This document shows, in pieces, positions 26,262 through 35,243 of a stretch of 37,474 nucleotides of DNA (positions are counted from its first letter, which is position 1; the number at the start of each line of letters is the position of its first letter). The translations under genes and the position numbers were made by a program. The DNA is from Streptomyces sp. col6. Its GTDB lineage: Bacteria > Actinomycetota > Actinomycetes > Streptomycetales > Streptomycetaceae. The DNA lies in the NCBI RefSeq assembly GCF_008042035.1, contig NZ_RDBL01000006.1, positions 1,236,991-1,274,464 on the forward strand, written 5' to 3'. The notes under the pieces were generated by a model. That model ran no database searches. It was not told where the DNA came from and saw only the letters and a list, made by a program, of their open reading frames with translations.

Positions 26262-27431
26262 ATGGCTTACCTCGACCACGCCGCGACCACGCCGATGCTT
26301 CCCGAGGCGATCGCGGCGATGACCGCGCAGCTCGCCGTCACCGGCAACGCGTCCTCACTCCACGCCGCCGGGCGCCGGGCCCGCCGTACCGTCGAGGAGT
26401 CCCGGGAATCCCTCGCCGACGCCCTCGGCGCACGCCCCAGCGAGGTGGTCTTCACCTCCGGCGGCACCGAGTCGGACAACCTCGCGGTGAAGGGTCTGTA
26501 CTGGGCCCGCCGCGACGCCGACCCCCGCCGCACCCGGGTCCTGGCCAGCCCCGTCGAGCACCACGCGGTGCTCGACGCCGTCGACTGGCTCGCCACCCAC
26601 GAGGGCGCGACCGTCGAATACCTCCCCGTCGACCGGTACGGGCGCGTCCACCCCGAGGCGCTGCGCGAGGCCGTCCTGCGCGACCCCGACGACGTCGCGC
26701 TGATCACCGTGATGTGGGCCAACAACGAGATCGGCACCATCCTGCCGGTCCGCGAACTGGCCGAGGTGGCCCGTGAGTTCGGGGTCCCCATGCACGCCGA
26801 CGCGGTCCAGGCGTTCGGACAGCTCGATGTGGACTTCGCCGCGTCCGGGCTGGCCGCGATGACCGTCAGCGCGCACAAGATCGGCGGCCCCACCGGCGTC
26901 GGCGCGCTGCTGCTCGGCCGCGAGTACACCCCGGTGCCCGTGCTGCACGGCGGCGGGCAGGAGCGCCACGTCCGCTCCGGCACCCTGGACGTGCCGGGCG
27001 TCGCCTCGTTCGCCGTCGCCGGACGGCTCGCCGCCGACCGGCGCGAGGACTTCGCCCGGGAGACCGGCGCCCTGCGCGACCGGCTGGCCGATGCCGTCCT
27101 GGCCCAGGTCCCCGACGCGATCCTGGGCGGCGACCCGGCTCCGGGCGGGCGGCTGCCGAACAACGCGCACTTCACCTTCCCCGGCTGCGAGGGCGACTCC
27201 CTCCTGCTGCTGCTGGACGCCCAGGGCATCGAGTGCTCCACCGGCTCCGCCTGCACGGCCGGGATCGCCCAGCCCAGCCACGTCCTGCTCGCCACGGGCA
27301 CCGACCCCGACCTGGCCCGGGGCACCCTGCGCTTCTCGCTCGGCCACACCTCCACCGAGCAGGACGTCGAGGACGTGGCCCGCGCGATCGGCCCGGCGGT
27401 GGAGCGGGCGAGGTCGGCGGGGCTCAGCTAG
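26262..27431 (+). CDS. Cysteine desulfurase, NifS/IscS family
   Basis: A 389-residue PLP enzyme that takes sulfur from cysteine as an enzyme persulfide. Landmarks are the start [16 protein letters not shown] (about 29-34), T-S-G-G-T-E-S-D-N (65-73), the PLP lysine in S-A-H-K (Lys206), and the sulfur-carrying C-S-T-G-S-A-C with Cys331 in the active loop. The loop is of the longer IscS/NifS type, not SufS. No IscU/IscR partner is present; the nearest functional partner is MnmA less than 1 kb downstream, so sulfur delivery for tRNA 2-thiouridine is the likely job. Its stop codon overlaps the stop of the amidase gene on the other strand within one CTAG. Confidence 0.94.
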   Translation: MAYLDHAATTPMLPEAIAAMTAQLAVTGNASSLHAAGRRARRTVEESRESLADALGARPSEVVFTSGGTESDNLAVKGLYWARRDADPRRTRVLASPVEHHAVLDAVDWLATHEGATVEYLPVDRYGRVHPEALREAVLRDPDDVALITVMWANNEIGTILPVRELAEVAREFGVPMHADAVQAFGQLDVDFAASGLAAMTVSAHKIGGPTGVGALLLGREYTPVPVLHGGGQERHVRSGTLDVPGVASFAVAGRLAADRREDFARETGALRDRLADAVLAQVPDAILGGDPAPGGRLPNNAHFTFPGCEGDSLLLLLDAQGIECSTGSACTAGIAQPSHVLLATGTDPDLARGTLRFSLGHTSTEQDVEDVARAIGPAVERARSAGLS

Positions 27432-28120
27432 GGCGGGCCCTGGGCCGTGCTGTGCTTTCCGGCTGTCACCGCGCGCCGGACCAGCTCCATGTAGCGGTCC
27501 CAGTCCCAGCCGCGCCCCGGGTCCGTGTGGTCGGCGCCCGGCACCTCCACATGCCCGATGATGTGCTCCCGGTCCACCGGTATCCCGTACCGCCCGCATA
27601 TCGCCGCGGTGAGCTTCGCCGACGCCCCGTACATCGCGGCGGTGAAGTCCTGCGGGCGCTCCACGAAGCCCTCGTGCTCGATGCCCACGCTGCGTTCGTT
27701 GTACGAGCGGTTGCCCGCGTGGAACGCCACGTCCAGCTCGCGGATCATCTGCGTCACATGCCCGTCCTTGCGCACCACGTAGTGGGCCGCCGCCTGGTGC
27801 CCGGGGTCCTGGAAGGCGCGGACCGCGCTGCTGAAGCTGCCCTGGGTGACATGGATGACCACCCGGTCGATCCCGTAGTCGTCGGGGCGGTCCGCCCGCC
27901 GCCAGTTCGCATCCGCCGCCGCCACCCAGCGGGCACGCGCGTAGTCCACCGCGCCCGGTGTGCGCGGCTTCTCCACGCCCGGCAGCCGCCACCAGGCGCG
28001 CTTCAGTCGGTCCCGCGCCAGCGCCGCCGTCCCCACGGCCGTGACGGCGCCGCCGATCAGCACCGAACGCCGGCTGATCCCCGTCCCGGTGCCCGCCCCG
28101 TCCGTCCCCTTGGTCCCCAT
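27428..28120 (-). CDS. Tat-exported N-acetylmuramoyl-L-alanine amidase (Amidase_2/PGRP fold)
   Basis: A 230-residue peptidoglycan hydrolase that cuts between MurNAc and L-alanine. It has a twin-arginine signal S-R-R-S-V-L-I (16-22) followed by a hydrophobic stretch to about 35. The catalytic domain shows V-V-I-H (zinc His90), A-H-Y-V-V (about 112-116), V-A-F-H-A-G-N, the catalytic Glu in V-G-I-E-H-E-G (about 148), G-H-V-E-V-P-G (zinc His190) and H-T-D-P-G (Asp200), as in AmpD-type enzymes. No cell-wall-binding repeat is seen. ATG 28120 is the start because the Tat motif follows in the right place; no ribosome-binding site is evident. It is divergent from mnmA with only 61 bases between, and convergent with the desulfurase. 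Confidence 0.9.
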   Translation of the reverse strand: MGTKGTDGAGTGTGISRRSVLIGGAVTAVGTAALARDRLKRAWWRLPGVEKPRTPGAVDYARARWVAAADANWRRADRPDDYGIDRVVIHVTQGSFSSAVRAFQDPGHQAAAHYVVRKDGHVTQMIRELDVAFHAGNRSYNERSVGIEHEGFVERPQDFTAAMYGASAKLTAAICGRYGIPVDREHIIGHVEVPGADHTDPGRGWDWDRYMELVRRAVTAGKHSTAQGPP

Positions 28121-28181
28121 GAGACGGACAACGCTTATCCGCGAGCTTTCGGTTCCCGCCCCCACGTACCCTGGTGGAGCT

Positions 28182-29312
28182 ATGACTGAGACTCCCCAGC
28201 GCCCCCTCCGTGTGCTCGCCGCCATGTCGGGCGGCGTCGACTCCGCCGTCGCCGCGGCCCGCGCCGCCGAGGCGGGCCACGACGTGACCGGTGTGCACCT
28301 CGCCCTCTCCGCGAACCCGCAGTCCTTCCGGACCGGCGCCCGGGGCTGTTGCACCATCGAGGACTCCCGTGACGCCCGCCGCGCCGCGGACGTCATCGGC
28401 ATCCCCTTCTACGTCTGGGACCTGGCCGAACGCTTCCGCGAGGACGTCGTGGAGGACTTCGTCGCCGAGTACGAGGCGGGGCGCACACCCAACCCGTGCC
28501 TGCGCTGCAACGAGAAGATCAAGTTCGCCGCGCTGCTCGACAAGGCCCTCGCGCTCGGCTTCGACGCGGTGTGCACCGGCCACTACGCCACGGTGGTCAC
28601 CGGCGCGGACGGCAACCGCGAGCTGCACCGCGCCTCCGACATGGCCAAGGACCAGAGCTATGTGCTCGGCGTCCTGGACGAGCGCCAGCTCGCCCACGCG
28701 ATGTTCCCGCTCGGCGACACCCTCACCACCAAGGACGAGATCCGCGCCGAGGCGGAGCGCCGGGGCCTCGCGGTCGCCAAGAAGCCCGACAGCCACGACA
28801 TCTGCTTCATCGCCGACGGCGACACCCAGGGCTTCCTGGCGAACCGCCTCGGCGGCCCGGCCGAGGGCGACATCCTGGACGAGTCCGGGGCGAAGCTCGG
28901 CACCCACGAGGGCGCCTTCGGCTTCACCATCGGCCAGCGCAAGGGCCTGCGCATCGGCCACCCCGCGCCCGACGGCAAGCCGCGCTACGTCCTGGACATC
29001 TCCCCGGTGAACAACACGGTGACCGTCGGCCCCGCCGAGGCCCTGGACGTCACCGCGCTCACCGCGATCAAGCCCCGCTGGTGCGGAACGCCTCCGGCCG
29101 GCCCGGGGACGTACACCGCGCAGCTGCGCGCCCACGGCGGCGAGACCGAGGTGACCGCCGAGCTGACCGACGGCGCCCTGCACGTCACGTTCACCGAGCC
29201 GGTCCGGGGCGTGGCCCCCGGCCAGGCGGTCGTCCTGTACGACGGCACCCGCGTGGTCGGCTCAGCGACGATCGCGACGACGGTACGCCGGGAGCGCGCG
29301 GCAACGGGCTGA
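28182..29312 (+). CDS. mnmA: tRNA-specific 2-thiouridylase
   Basis: A 376-residue enzyme that installs sulfur at C2 of U34 in tRNA-Glu, -Gln and -Lys. The ATP PP-loop motif is S-G-G-V-D-S (16-21). Catalytic cysteines are Cys106 in N-P-C-L-R-C-N and Cys208 in H-D-I-C-F-I. G-H-Y-A and D-Q-S-Y-V-L-G-V are also family landmarks, and the C-terminal beta-barrel domain begins after about 290. Length is normal. TACCCT nine bases before the ATG and GGTGGAG close to it suggest a very short leader. A strong terminator follows at 29332. The cysteine desulfurase nearby is the expected sulfur donor. Confidence 0.96.
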   Translation: MTETPQRPLRVLAAMSGGVDSAVAAARAAEAGHDVTGVHLALSANPQSFRTGARGCCTIEDSRDARRAADVIGIPFYVWDLAERFREDVVEDFVAEYEAGRTPNPCLRCNEKIKFAALLDKALALGFDAVCTGHYATVVTGADGNRELHRASDMAKDQSYVLGVLDERQLAHAMFPLGDTLTTKDEIRAEAERRGLAVAKKPDSHDICFIADGDTQGFLANRLGGPAEGDILDESGAKLGTHEGAFGFTIGQRKGLRIGHPAPDGKPRYVLDISPVNNTVTVGPAEALDVTALTAIKPRWCGTPPAGPGTYTAQLRAHGGETEVTAELTDGALHVTFTEPVRGVAPGQAVVLYDGTRVVGSATIATTVRRERAATG

Positions 29313-29331
29313 GCCCCGTACGCACTAAGAA

Positions 29332-29385
29332 GCCCCGCGCGGCAACGCCCGACCCCAGTACGGGCGTGGCCGCGCGGGGCGTTTT
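29332..29385 (+). terminator. Intrinsic terminator of mnmA
   Basis: GCCCCGCGCGGC (29332-29343) pairs with GCCGCGCGGGGC (29369-29380), and inside it ACGCCCG pairs with CGGGCGT across one A-G mismatch: 19 base pairs with a 9-base loop, followed by GTTTT. This is the most classical terminator in the window. Confidence 0.9.
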
Positions 29386-29410
29386 CGGCCCCCGGCCCGC
29401 CCGGCGCCCG

Positions 29411-30211
29411 TCAGGACGCCCGGCGGGCGTACACGTCGCGGCCGAAGAACTCCGCCAGCACCGGGGCGAGAACCTGCGGGGCCGGCTCGCGGGTCTGGCC
29501 CGTCAGGGTGCGGTGGCGGCCTCGGGGCAGCGCGTCCGCCAGCTGCCTGGTCGCCGACCGTGCGGTGGCCGAGCTGAAGCCGCCGCAGACCACCAGGGTC
29601 CGGGCCGTGACCGAGGCGAACCGGCCGACCGGTACCGAGCCGTCACCCAGCAGCGCGTCGTCGTACGCCAGTGTGTGCGCCACGGACTCAAGGGTCCGCC
29701 ACAGCGGCGCCCGCCGCATCCTGGCGACCGTGGAGGCCGGGACCCCGGTGACGGTCAGGAACAGCTCCACCGCCCCGCCCCGGTCCCCGGCGGCCAGCAG
29801 CCGGTGCAGCCGGGCCGTGCAGTCGGCCTTGAACAGCAGCCCGGCCGGCCCCGGCGTGTACGTCGGCTCGTACACCGCGAGCCGGTCCGCCGGCAGCCCG
29901 GCCGCCTGCGCCTCCAGGGCCAGCGCCCCGCCCGCCCCGACGCCGAACACCGAGGGCCGGCCGCCCGTCACTGCGGCCAGCGCCGCCAGGTCGTCGATCT
30001 CGCGCTCCACCGCGTACCGCGTGGCGTCCCCGCTGGCGCCCCGGCCGCGCCGGTCGTACGTGACGACCTCGAAGCGCGACGCGAGCAGGCGGGCGAGCGG
30101 CTCCTCGGCCTCCGCCGTGCTCAGGGCCCCGCCGACCAGGACGACCGGCGGGCCCTCGCCCCGGCGCCGGTACGCGATCGAGATGCCGTCGCTGGAGAGA
30201 ATCGTGTCCAT
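29411..30211 (-). CDS. Alpha/beta-hydrolase-fold protein lacking the catalytic residues
   Basis: A 266-residue protein with the alpha/beta-hydrolase fold: V-V-L-V-G-G-A near 23-29, Y-D-R-R-G-R-G-A-S-G (52-61), a nucleophile-elbow position, and a C-terminal L-x-G-Q-T-x-x-x-A-P-x-x-L-A-P segment. At the elbow G-x-S-x-G is replaced by G-V-G-A-G (90-94), so the nucleophile Ser is Gly92. The catalytic His is replaced by Arg241 (G-Q-T-R-E, where active relatives have G-Q-T-H). No Asp is evident at the usual acid position (G-G-F-S-S, about 210-214). It therefore probably is not a hydrolase; a binding or structural role is possible. It is transcribed alone, with a TetR-type palindrome 56 bases upstream of the start. 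Confidence 0.85.
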   Translation of the reverse strand: MDTILSSDGISIAYRRRGEGPPVVLVGGALSTAEAEEPLARLLASRFEVVTYDRRGRGASGDATRYAVEREIDDLAALAAVTGGRPSVFGVGAGGALALEAQAAGLPADRLAVYEPTYTPGPAGLLFKADCTARLHRLLAAGDRGGAVELFLTVTGVPASTVARMRRAPLWRTLESVAHTLAYDDALLGDGSVPVGRFASVTARTLVVCGGFSSATARSATRQLADALPRGRHRTLTGQTREPAPQVLAPVLAEFFGRDVYARRAS

Positions 30212-30266
30212 GCGAGGGTGGACCGCCGGGCCGCCACGAACTCATCGGCGCCCGCGGAAAATCTTC

Positions 30267-30281
30267 CTGACGGTTGGTCAG
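30267..30281. promoter_or_regulatory. TetR-type palindrome CTGAC-GGTTG-GTCAG
   Basis: A perfect 5-5-5 inverted repeat, 56 bases upstream of the alpha/beta-hydrolase-fold gene. The layout CTGAC-N5-GTCAG is common in TetR operators. No TetR gene is adjacent here. Confidence 0.45.
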
Positions 30282-30413
30282 CGCGCGATCGGCTCCGTAC
30301 GCACGTCCTCGGCCGGCAGCCAGGCGCCGCCGAGCCCCCAGCAGCGAGGGCGCGGCACAGCCGCTCCGGGCACCGGATTCTTCCCCGGCCGCGGGCTCGC
30401 GAGGGGCGGGTCG

Positions 30414-30419
30414 TACCGT
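30414..30419 (+). promoter_or_regulatory. -10 box for a leaderless transcript
   Basis: TACCGT is followed by seven bases and then ATG 30427 of the LOG-family gene. No ribosome-binding site is present. Confidence 0.5.
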
Positions 30420-30426
30420 GGCAGCC

Positions 30427-30966
30427 ATGAACATCTGCGTCTTCCTCTCCGCCGCCGACCTCGACGACCGCTACACCGTGCCCGCCCGCGAATTCGCCGA
30501 GCTGCTGGGGCGCGGCGGGCACACCCTGGTCTGGGGCGGCTCGGAGAGCGGCCTGATGAAGGTCGTCGCCGACGGCGTCCAGGAGGCGGGCGGAAAGCTG
30601 GTCGGCGTCTCGGTGGACTTCCTCGCCGCCAAGGCGCGGACCAATGCCGACGAGATGGTGATCGCCCGCGACCTCGCCGAGCGCAAGGCGCTCCTCCTCG
30701 CGAAGTCCGACGCGGTCGTGATCATGGTCGGCGGCACCGGGACGCTCGACGAGGCCACCGAGATCCTGGAGCTGAAGAAGCACGGCAAGCACACCAAGCC
30801 GGTTGTCCTGCTCAACACCGCCGGCTTCTACGACGGCCTGCACGAGCAGTTCCGGCGCATGGAGGACGAGGGCTTCCTGCCGCTCCCACTGACCGAGCTG
30901 GTCTTCTTCGCCGAGGACGGCGTCGGCGCCCTGGCCTACCTGGAGGAGTGGGCCGGCCTGCAGTGA
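30427..30966 (+). CDS. LOG family protein (lysine-decarboxylase-like / cytokinin riboside monophosphate phosphoribohydrolase fold)
   Basis: A 179-residue cytosolic protein of the TIGR00730/LOG family. The substrate-binding R-K pair is in D-L-A-E-R-K (86-87). The nucleotide-phosphate loop is V-G-G-T-G-T-L-D-E (101-109); the usual first residue is Pro, here Val. Glu109 is kept. LOG enzymes cleave the base from nucleoside 5'-monophosphates such as cytokinin precursors; in bacteria the true substrates are often unknown. It lies 215 bases upstream of, and divergent from, the alpha/beta-hydrolase-fold gene. Start ATG 30427 has no Shine-Dalgarno sequence and follows a -10 box by seven bases, suggesting leaderless expression. 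Confidence 0.88.
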   Translation: MNICVFLSAADLDDRYTVPAREFAELLGRGGHTLVWGGSESGLMKVVADGVQEAGGKLVGVSVDFLAAKARTNADEMVIARDLAERKALLLAKSDAVVIMVGGTGTLDEATEILELKKHGKHTKPVVLLNTAGFYDGLHEQFRRMEDEGFLPLPLTELVFFAEDGVGALAYLEEWAGLQ

Positions 30967-30996
30967 CGTGACGTACGGGGGCCCGGGGGCGGGTGC

Positions 30997-31002
30997 GACG
31001 AT
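30997..31002 (+). promoter_or_regulatory. -10 box for a leaderless transcript
   Basis: GACGAT is six bases before ATG 31009. It departs from the T at position 1 of the consensus, so this one is weaker than its neighbours. Confidence 0.35.
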
Positions 31003-31008
31003 GGGGCC

Positions 31009-31698
31009 ATGTCCACTCACCTCATCACCGGTGCCGGCTCCGGCATCGGCGCAGCGGTCGCCCGGCGTCTCACCGAGCGCGGCGACGACCTCGTCCTGCT
31101 GGCCCGCGACGCGGGCCGCGCCAGGGAACTGGCCGCGCTCCACCCCGGCGCCCGTACCCTCGTCGGCGACCTCTCCAACCCGGACCGGCTCTCCTGGGCC
31201 CTCGCTCAGCAGAGCGTGCCGGAACGCCTCGACTCGCTGCTGCACATCGCGGGCGTCGTCGAGCTGGGCCCGGTCGGCGAGCTGACCCCCAAGGCCTGGC
31301 ACACCCAGCTCAACGCCAACCTCGTCGCCCCCGCCGAGCTGACCCGCCTCACGCTGCCCCAGCTGCGCGTCGCCCAGGGCCATGTCGTCTTCGTCAACTC
31401 CGGCGCCGGGCTCTCCGCGAGCCCCGAGTGGAGCGCGTACGCCGCCAGCAAGCACGGCCTGAAGGCACTCGCGGACTCGCTGCGCCACGAGGAGCACGGC
31501 AACGGCGTCCGCGTCACCTCCGTCTACCCCGGCCGCACCGCCAGCCCCATGCAGGAGAAGGTCCACCGGCAGGAGGGCAAGGAGTACGACCCCGCCCGCT
31601 GGATCGACCCCGAGTCCGTCGCCACCACGATCCTGATGGCGCTCGACCTGCCCCGCGACGCCGAGGTCAACGACCTCACCGTCCGCCCCGGCCGCTGA
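31009..31698 (+). CDS. Short-chain dehydrogenase/reductase
   Basis: A 229-residue Rossmann-fold oxidoreductase. The nucleotide motif is T-G-A-G-S-G-I-G (7-14). The D-L segment near 54-55 contacts adenine, and H-I-A-G (79-82) replaces the usual N-A-G. The catalytic residues are Ser131, Tyr144 and Lys148 (Y-A-A-S-K). After the active site P-G-R-T is present. With L-L-A-R-D (30-34) as the end of strand 2, an Arg sits where NADP(H)-dependent members often have one. Substrate unknown. The gene follows the LOG gene by 42 bases and precedes the MetE-C-like gene by 29; all three are co-directional and each has its own -10-like box. Confidence 0.9.
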   Translation: MSTHLITGAGSGIGAAVARRLTERGDDLVLLARDAGRARELAALHPGARTLVGDLSNPDRLSWALAQQSVPERLDSLLHIAGVVELGPVGELTPKAWHTQLNANLVAPAELTRLTLPQLRVAQGHVVFVNSGAGLSASPEWSAYAASKHGLKALADSLRHEEHGNGVRVTSVYPGRTASPMQEKVHRQEGKEYDPARWIDPESVATTILMALDLPRDAEVNDLTVRPGR

Positions 31699-31715
31699 GG
31701 ACCCCCGGGCGCCCG

Positions 31716-31721
31716 TAGGCT
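31716..31721 (+). promoter_or_regulatory. -10 box for a leaderless transcript
   Basis: TAGGCT lies six bases before GTG 31728. No Shine-Dalgarno sequence is present. Confidence 0.5.
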
Positions 31722-31727
31722 TCCCGC

Positions 31728-32753
31728 GTGAGCGAGAACAGCGAGTTCCAGGACTGCCCGGCCACCGGGATCGGTTCGATGCCCGGGGGAGACGCCCGGG
31801 AGGCGGCGAAGACCGTCACCGGCTCCTTCGGGGACGGCGAGGGCATGCCGTACCTGGCGGAACTGCCGGCGCGCGGTCCCGGCGCCGACATGATCGGGCG
31901 GACGATCGGGCTGCTCTCCGAGCTGTACGGACACGTCGAGCCGAGCGGCTGGCGGATCAGCGACCGGCCCGGCCGCGACACCCGCCGGGCCCGGTCCTGG
32001 CTCGGTGAGGACCTGGACGCCCTGGAGGAGCTCACCCAGGGCTACGAGGGCCCGCTCAAGATCCAGGCCGTGGGGCCGTGGACGCTGGCCGCCGCCCTGG
32101 AACGCCGGGGCGGCGAGGCCTTCCTCGGCGACCCGGGCGCCTGCCGCGACCTCGCGGACTCACTCGCCGAGGGGCTGCGCGGCCACCTCGCCGAGGTGCG
32201 CCGCCGGGTCCCCGGCGCGCGCCTCGTCCTCCAGCTCGACGAACCCTCCCTCACCGCCGTGCTGCGCGGCCGGGTCAGGACCGCGAGCGGCTACCGCACC
32301 CACCGGGCCGTGGACCGCCAGCTCGTGGAGGCCACACTGCGCGAGGTGCTCGGCGCCGCCGGCGGGACCACCACGCTCGTGCACACCTGCGCCCCCGAGG
32401 TGCCCTTCGCGCTGCTGCGCAGGGCCGGGGCCGGCGGAATCTCCTTCGATCTCTCCCTCCTCACCGAGCGTGAGGAGGAGGCGGTCGGGGAAGCCGTCGA
32501 GTCCGGCACCCGGATGTTCTTCGGGGTGGTGCCGGGCACCGACCCGGCCTCGGGCCGATTGTCCGACCCGGGCGGTAGCGTCATGGGTGTCAGGACGCTG
32601 TGGCGCAGGCTGGGGCTGAATCCGGGGACTCTGACCGAGTCCGTGACGGTCACCCCCTCGTGCGGTCTCGCGGGCGCGTCGCCCGCGTACGCACGGGCCG
32701 CGCTCGCCCACTGCGCTCGGGCCGCACGATCGCTCGCAGACAACCCTGAGTAA
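31728..32753 (+). CDS. MetE C-terminal-domain-like protein (cobalamin-independent methionine synthase / UROD superfamily)
   Basis: A 341-residue single-domain protein, about half the length of MetE. The start contains T-G-I-G-S-M-P-G, the family opening. Zinc-site candidates are His219 and Cys221 in V-H-T-C and Cys312 in T-P-S-C-G-L-A-G; MetE uses a Glu as well, where here Asp241 (I-S-F-D) may sit. L-Q-L-D-E-P-S-L (168-175) matches the MetE core. It lacks the N-terminal half that binds polyglutamyl-methyl-folate, so the methyl donor is uncertain. Short 'core' MetE-like proteins exist that make methionine from other donors; whether this is one cannot be told. The GTG start has no ribosome site and follows a -10 box by six bases. 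ligA begins 30 bases after it. Confidence 0.82.
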   Translation: MSENSEFQDCPATGIGSMPGGDAREAAKTVTGSFGDGEGMPYLAELPARGPGADMIGRTIGLLSELYGHVEPSGWRISDRPGRDTRRARSWLGEDLDALEELTQGYEGPLKIQAVGPWTLAAALERRGGEAFLGDPGACRDLADSLAEGLRGHLAEVRRRVPGARLVLQLDEPSLTAVLRGRVRTASGYRTHRAVDRQLVEATLREVLGAAGGTTTLVHTCAPEVPFALLRRAGAGGISFDLSLLTEREEEAVGEAVESGTRMFFGVVPGTDPASGRLSDPGGSVMGVRTLWRRLGLNPGTLTESVTVTPSCGLAGASPAYARAALAHCARAARSLADNPE

Positions 32754-32767
32754 CGGGCGCTGGGTAA

Positions 32768-35011
<2,244 letters not shown>

Positions 35012-35129
35012 ACGGCAGCCGACACTCCGTCGAACGTCACCCGATCGGCGCATAGCAGATGCTGACGGACAGTCGGTTCGCATTCGGGCAAGACCGGTAG
35101 ACCGCTGCCCGTAGCAGCCCTCCGCGGCC

Positions 35130-35135
35130 TACTGT
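35130..35135 (+). promoter_or_regulatory. -10 box upstream of the GGDEF-EAL gene
   Basis: TACTGT ends six bases before ATG 35142, again the leaderless spacing. If translation instead starts at ATG 35244, this box gives a 102-base leader. Confidence 0.5.
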
Positions 35136-35243
35136 GGTCAGATGCGCCCTCGGACCCCATCACCGGGCGGGGGCCGGGGCGCGTCGTGGCACGGAACGCA
35201 TTCATCGGGTGACATCGGCATCGCCGGCTGTGAGAGGGACGGA

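Noticed and set aside
35142..35243. Upstream start of the GGDEF-EAL gene at ATG 35142
   Set aside because: Not rejected outright: the -10 box favours it, but a good ribosome site precedes ATG 35244 and the extra 34 residues look non-conserved, so 35244 was preferred.
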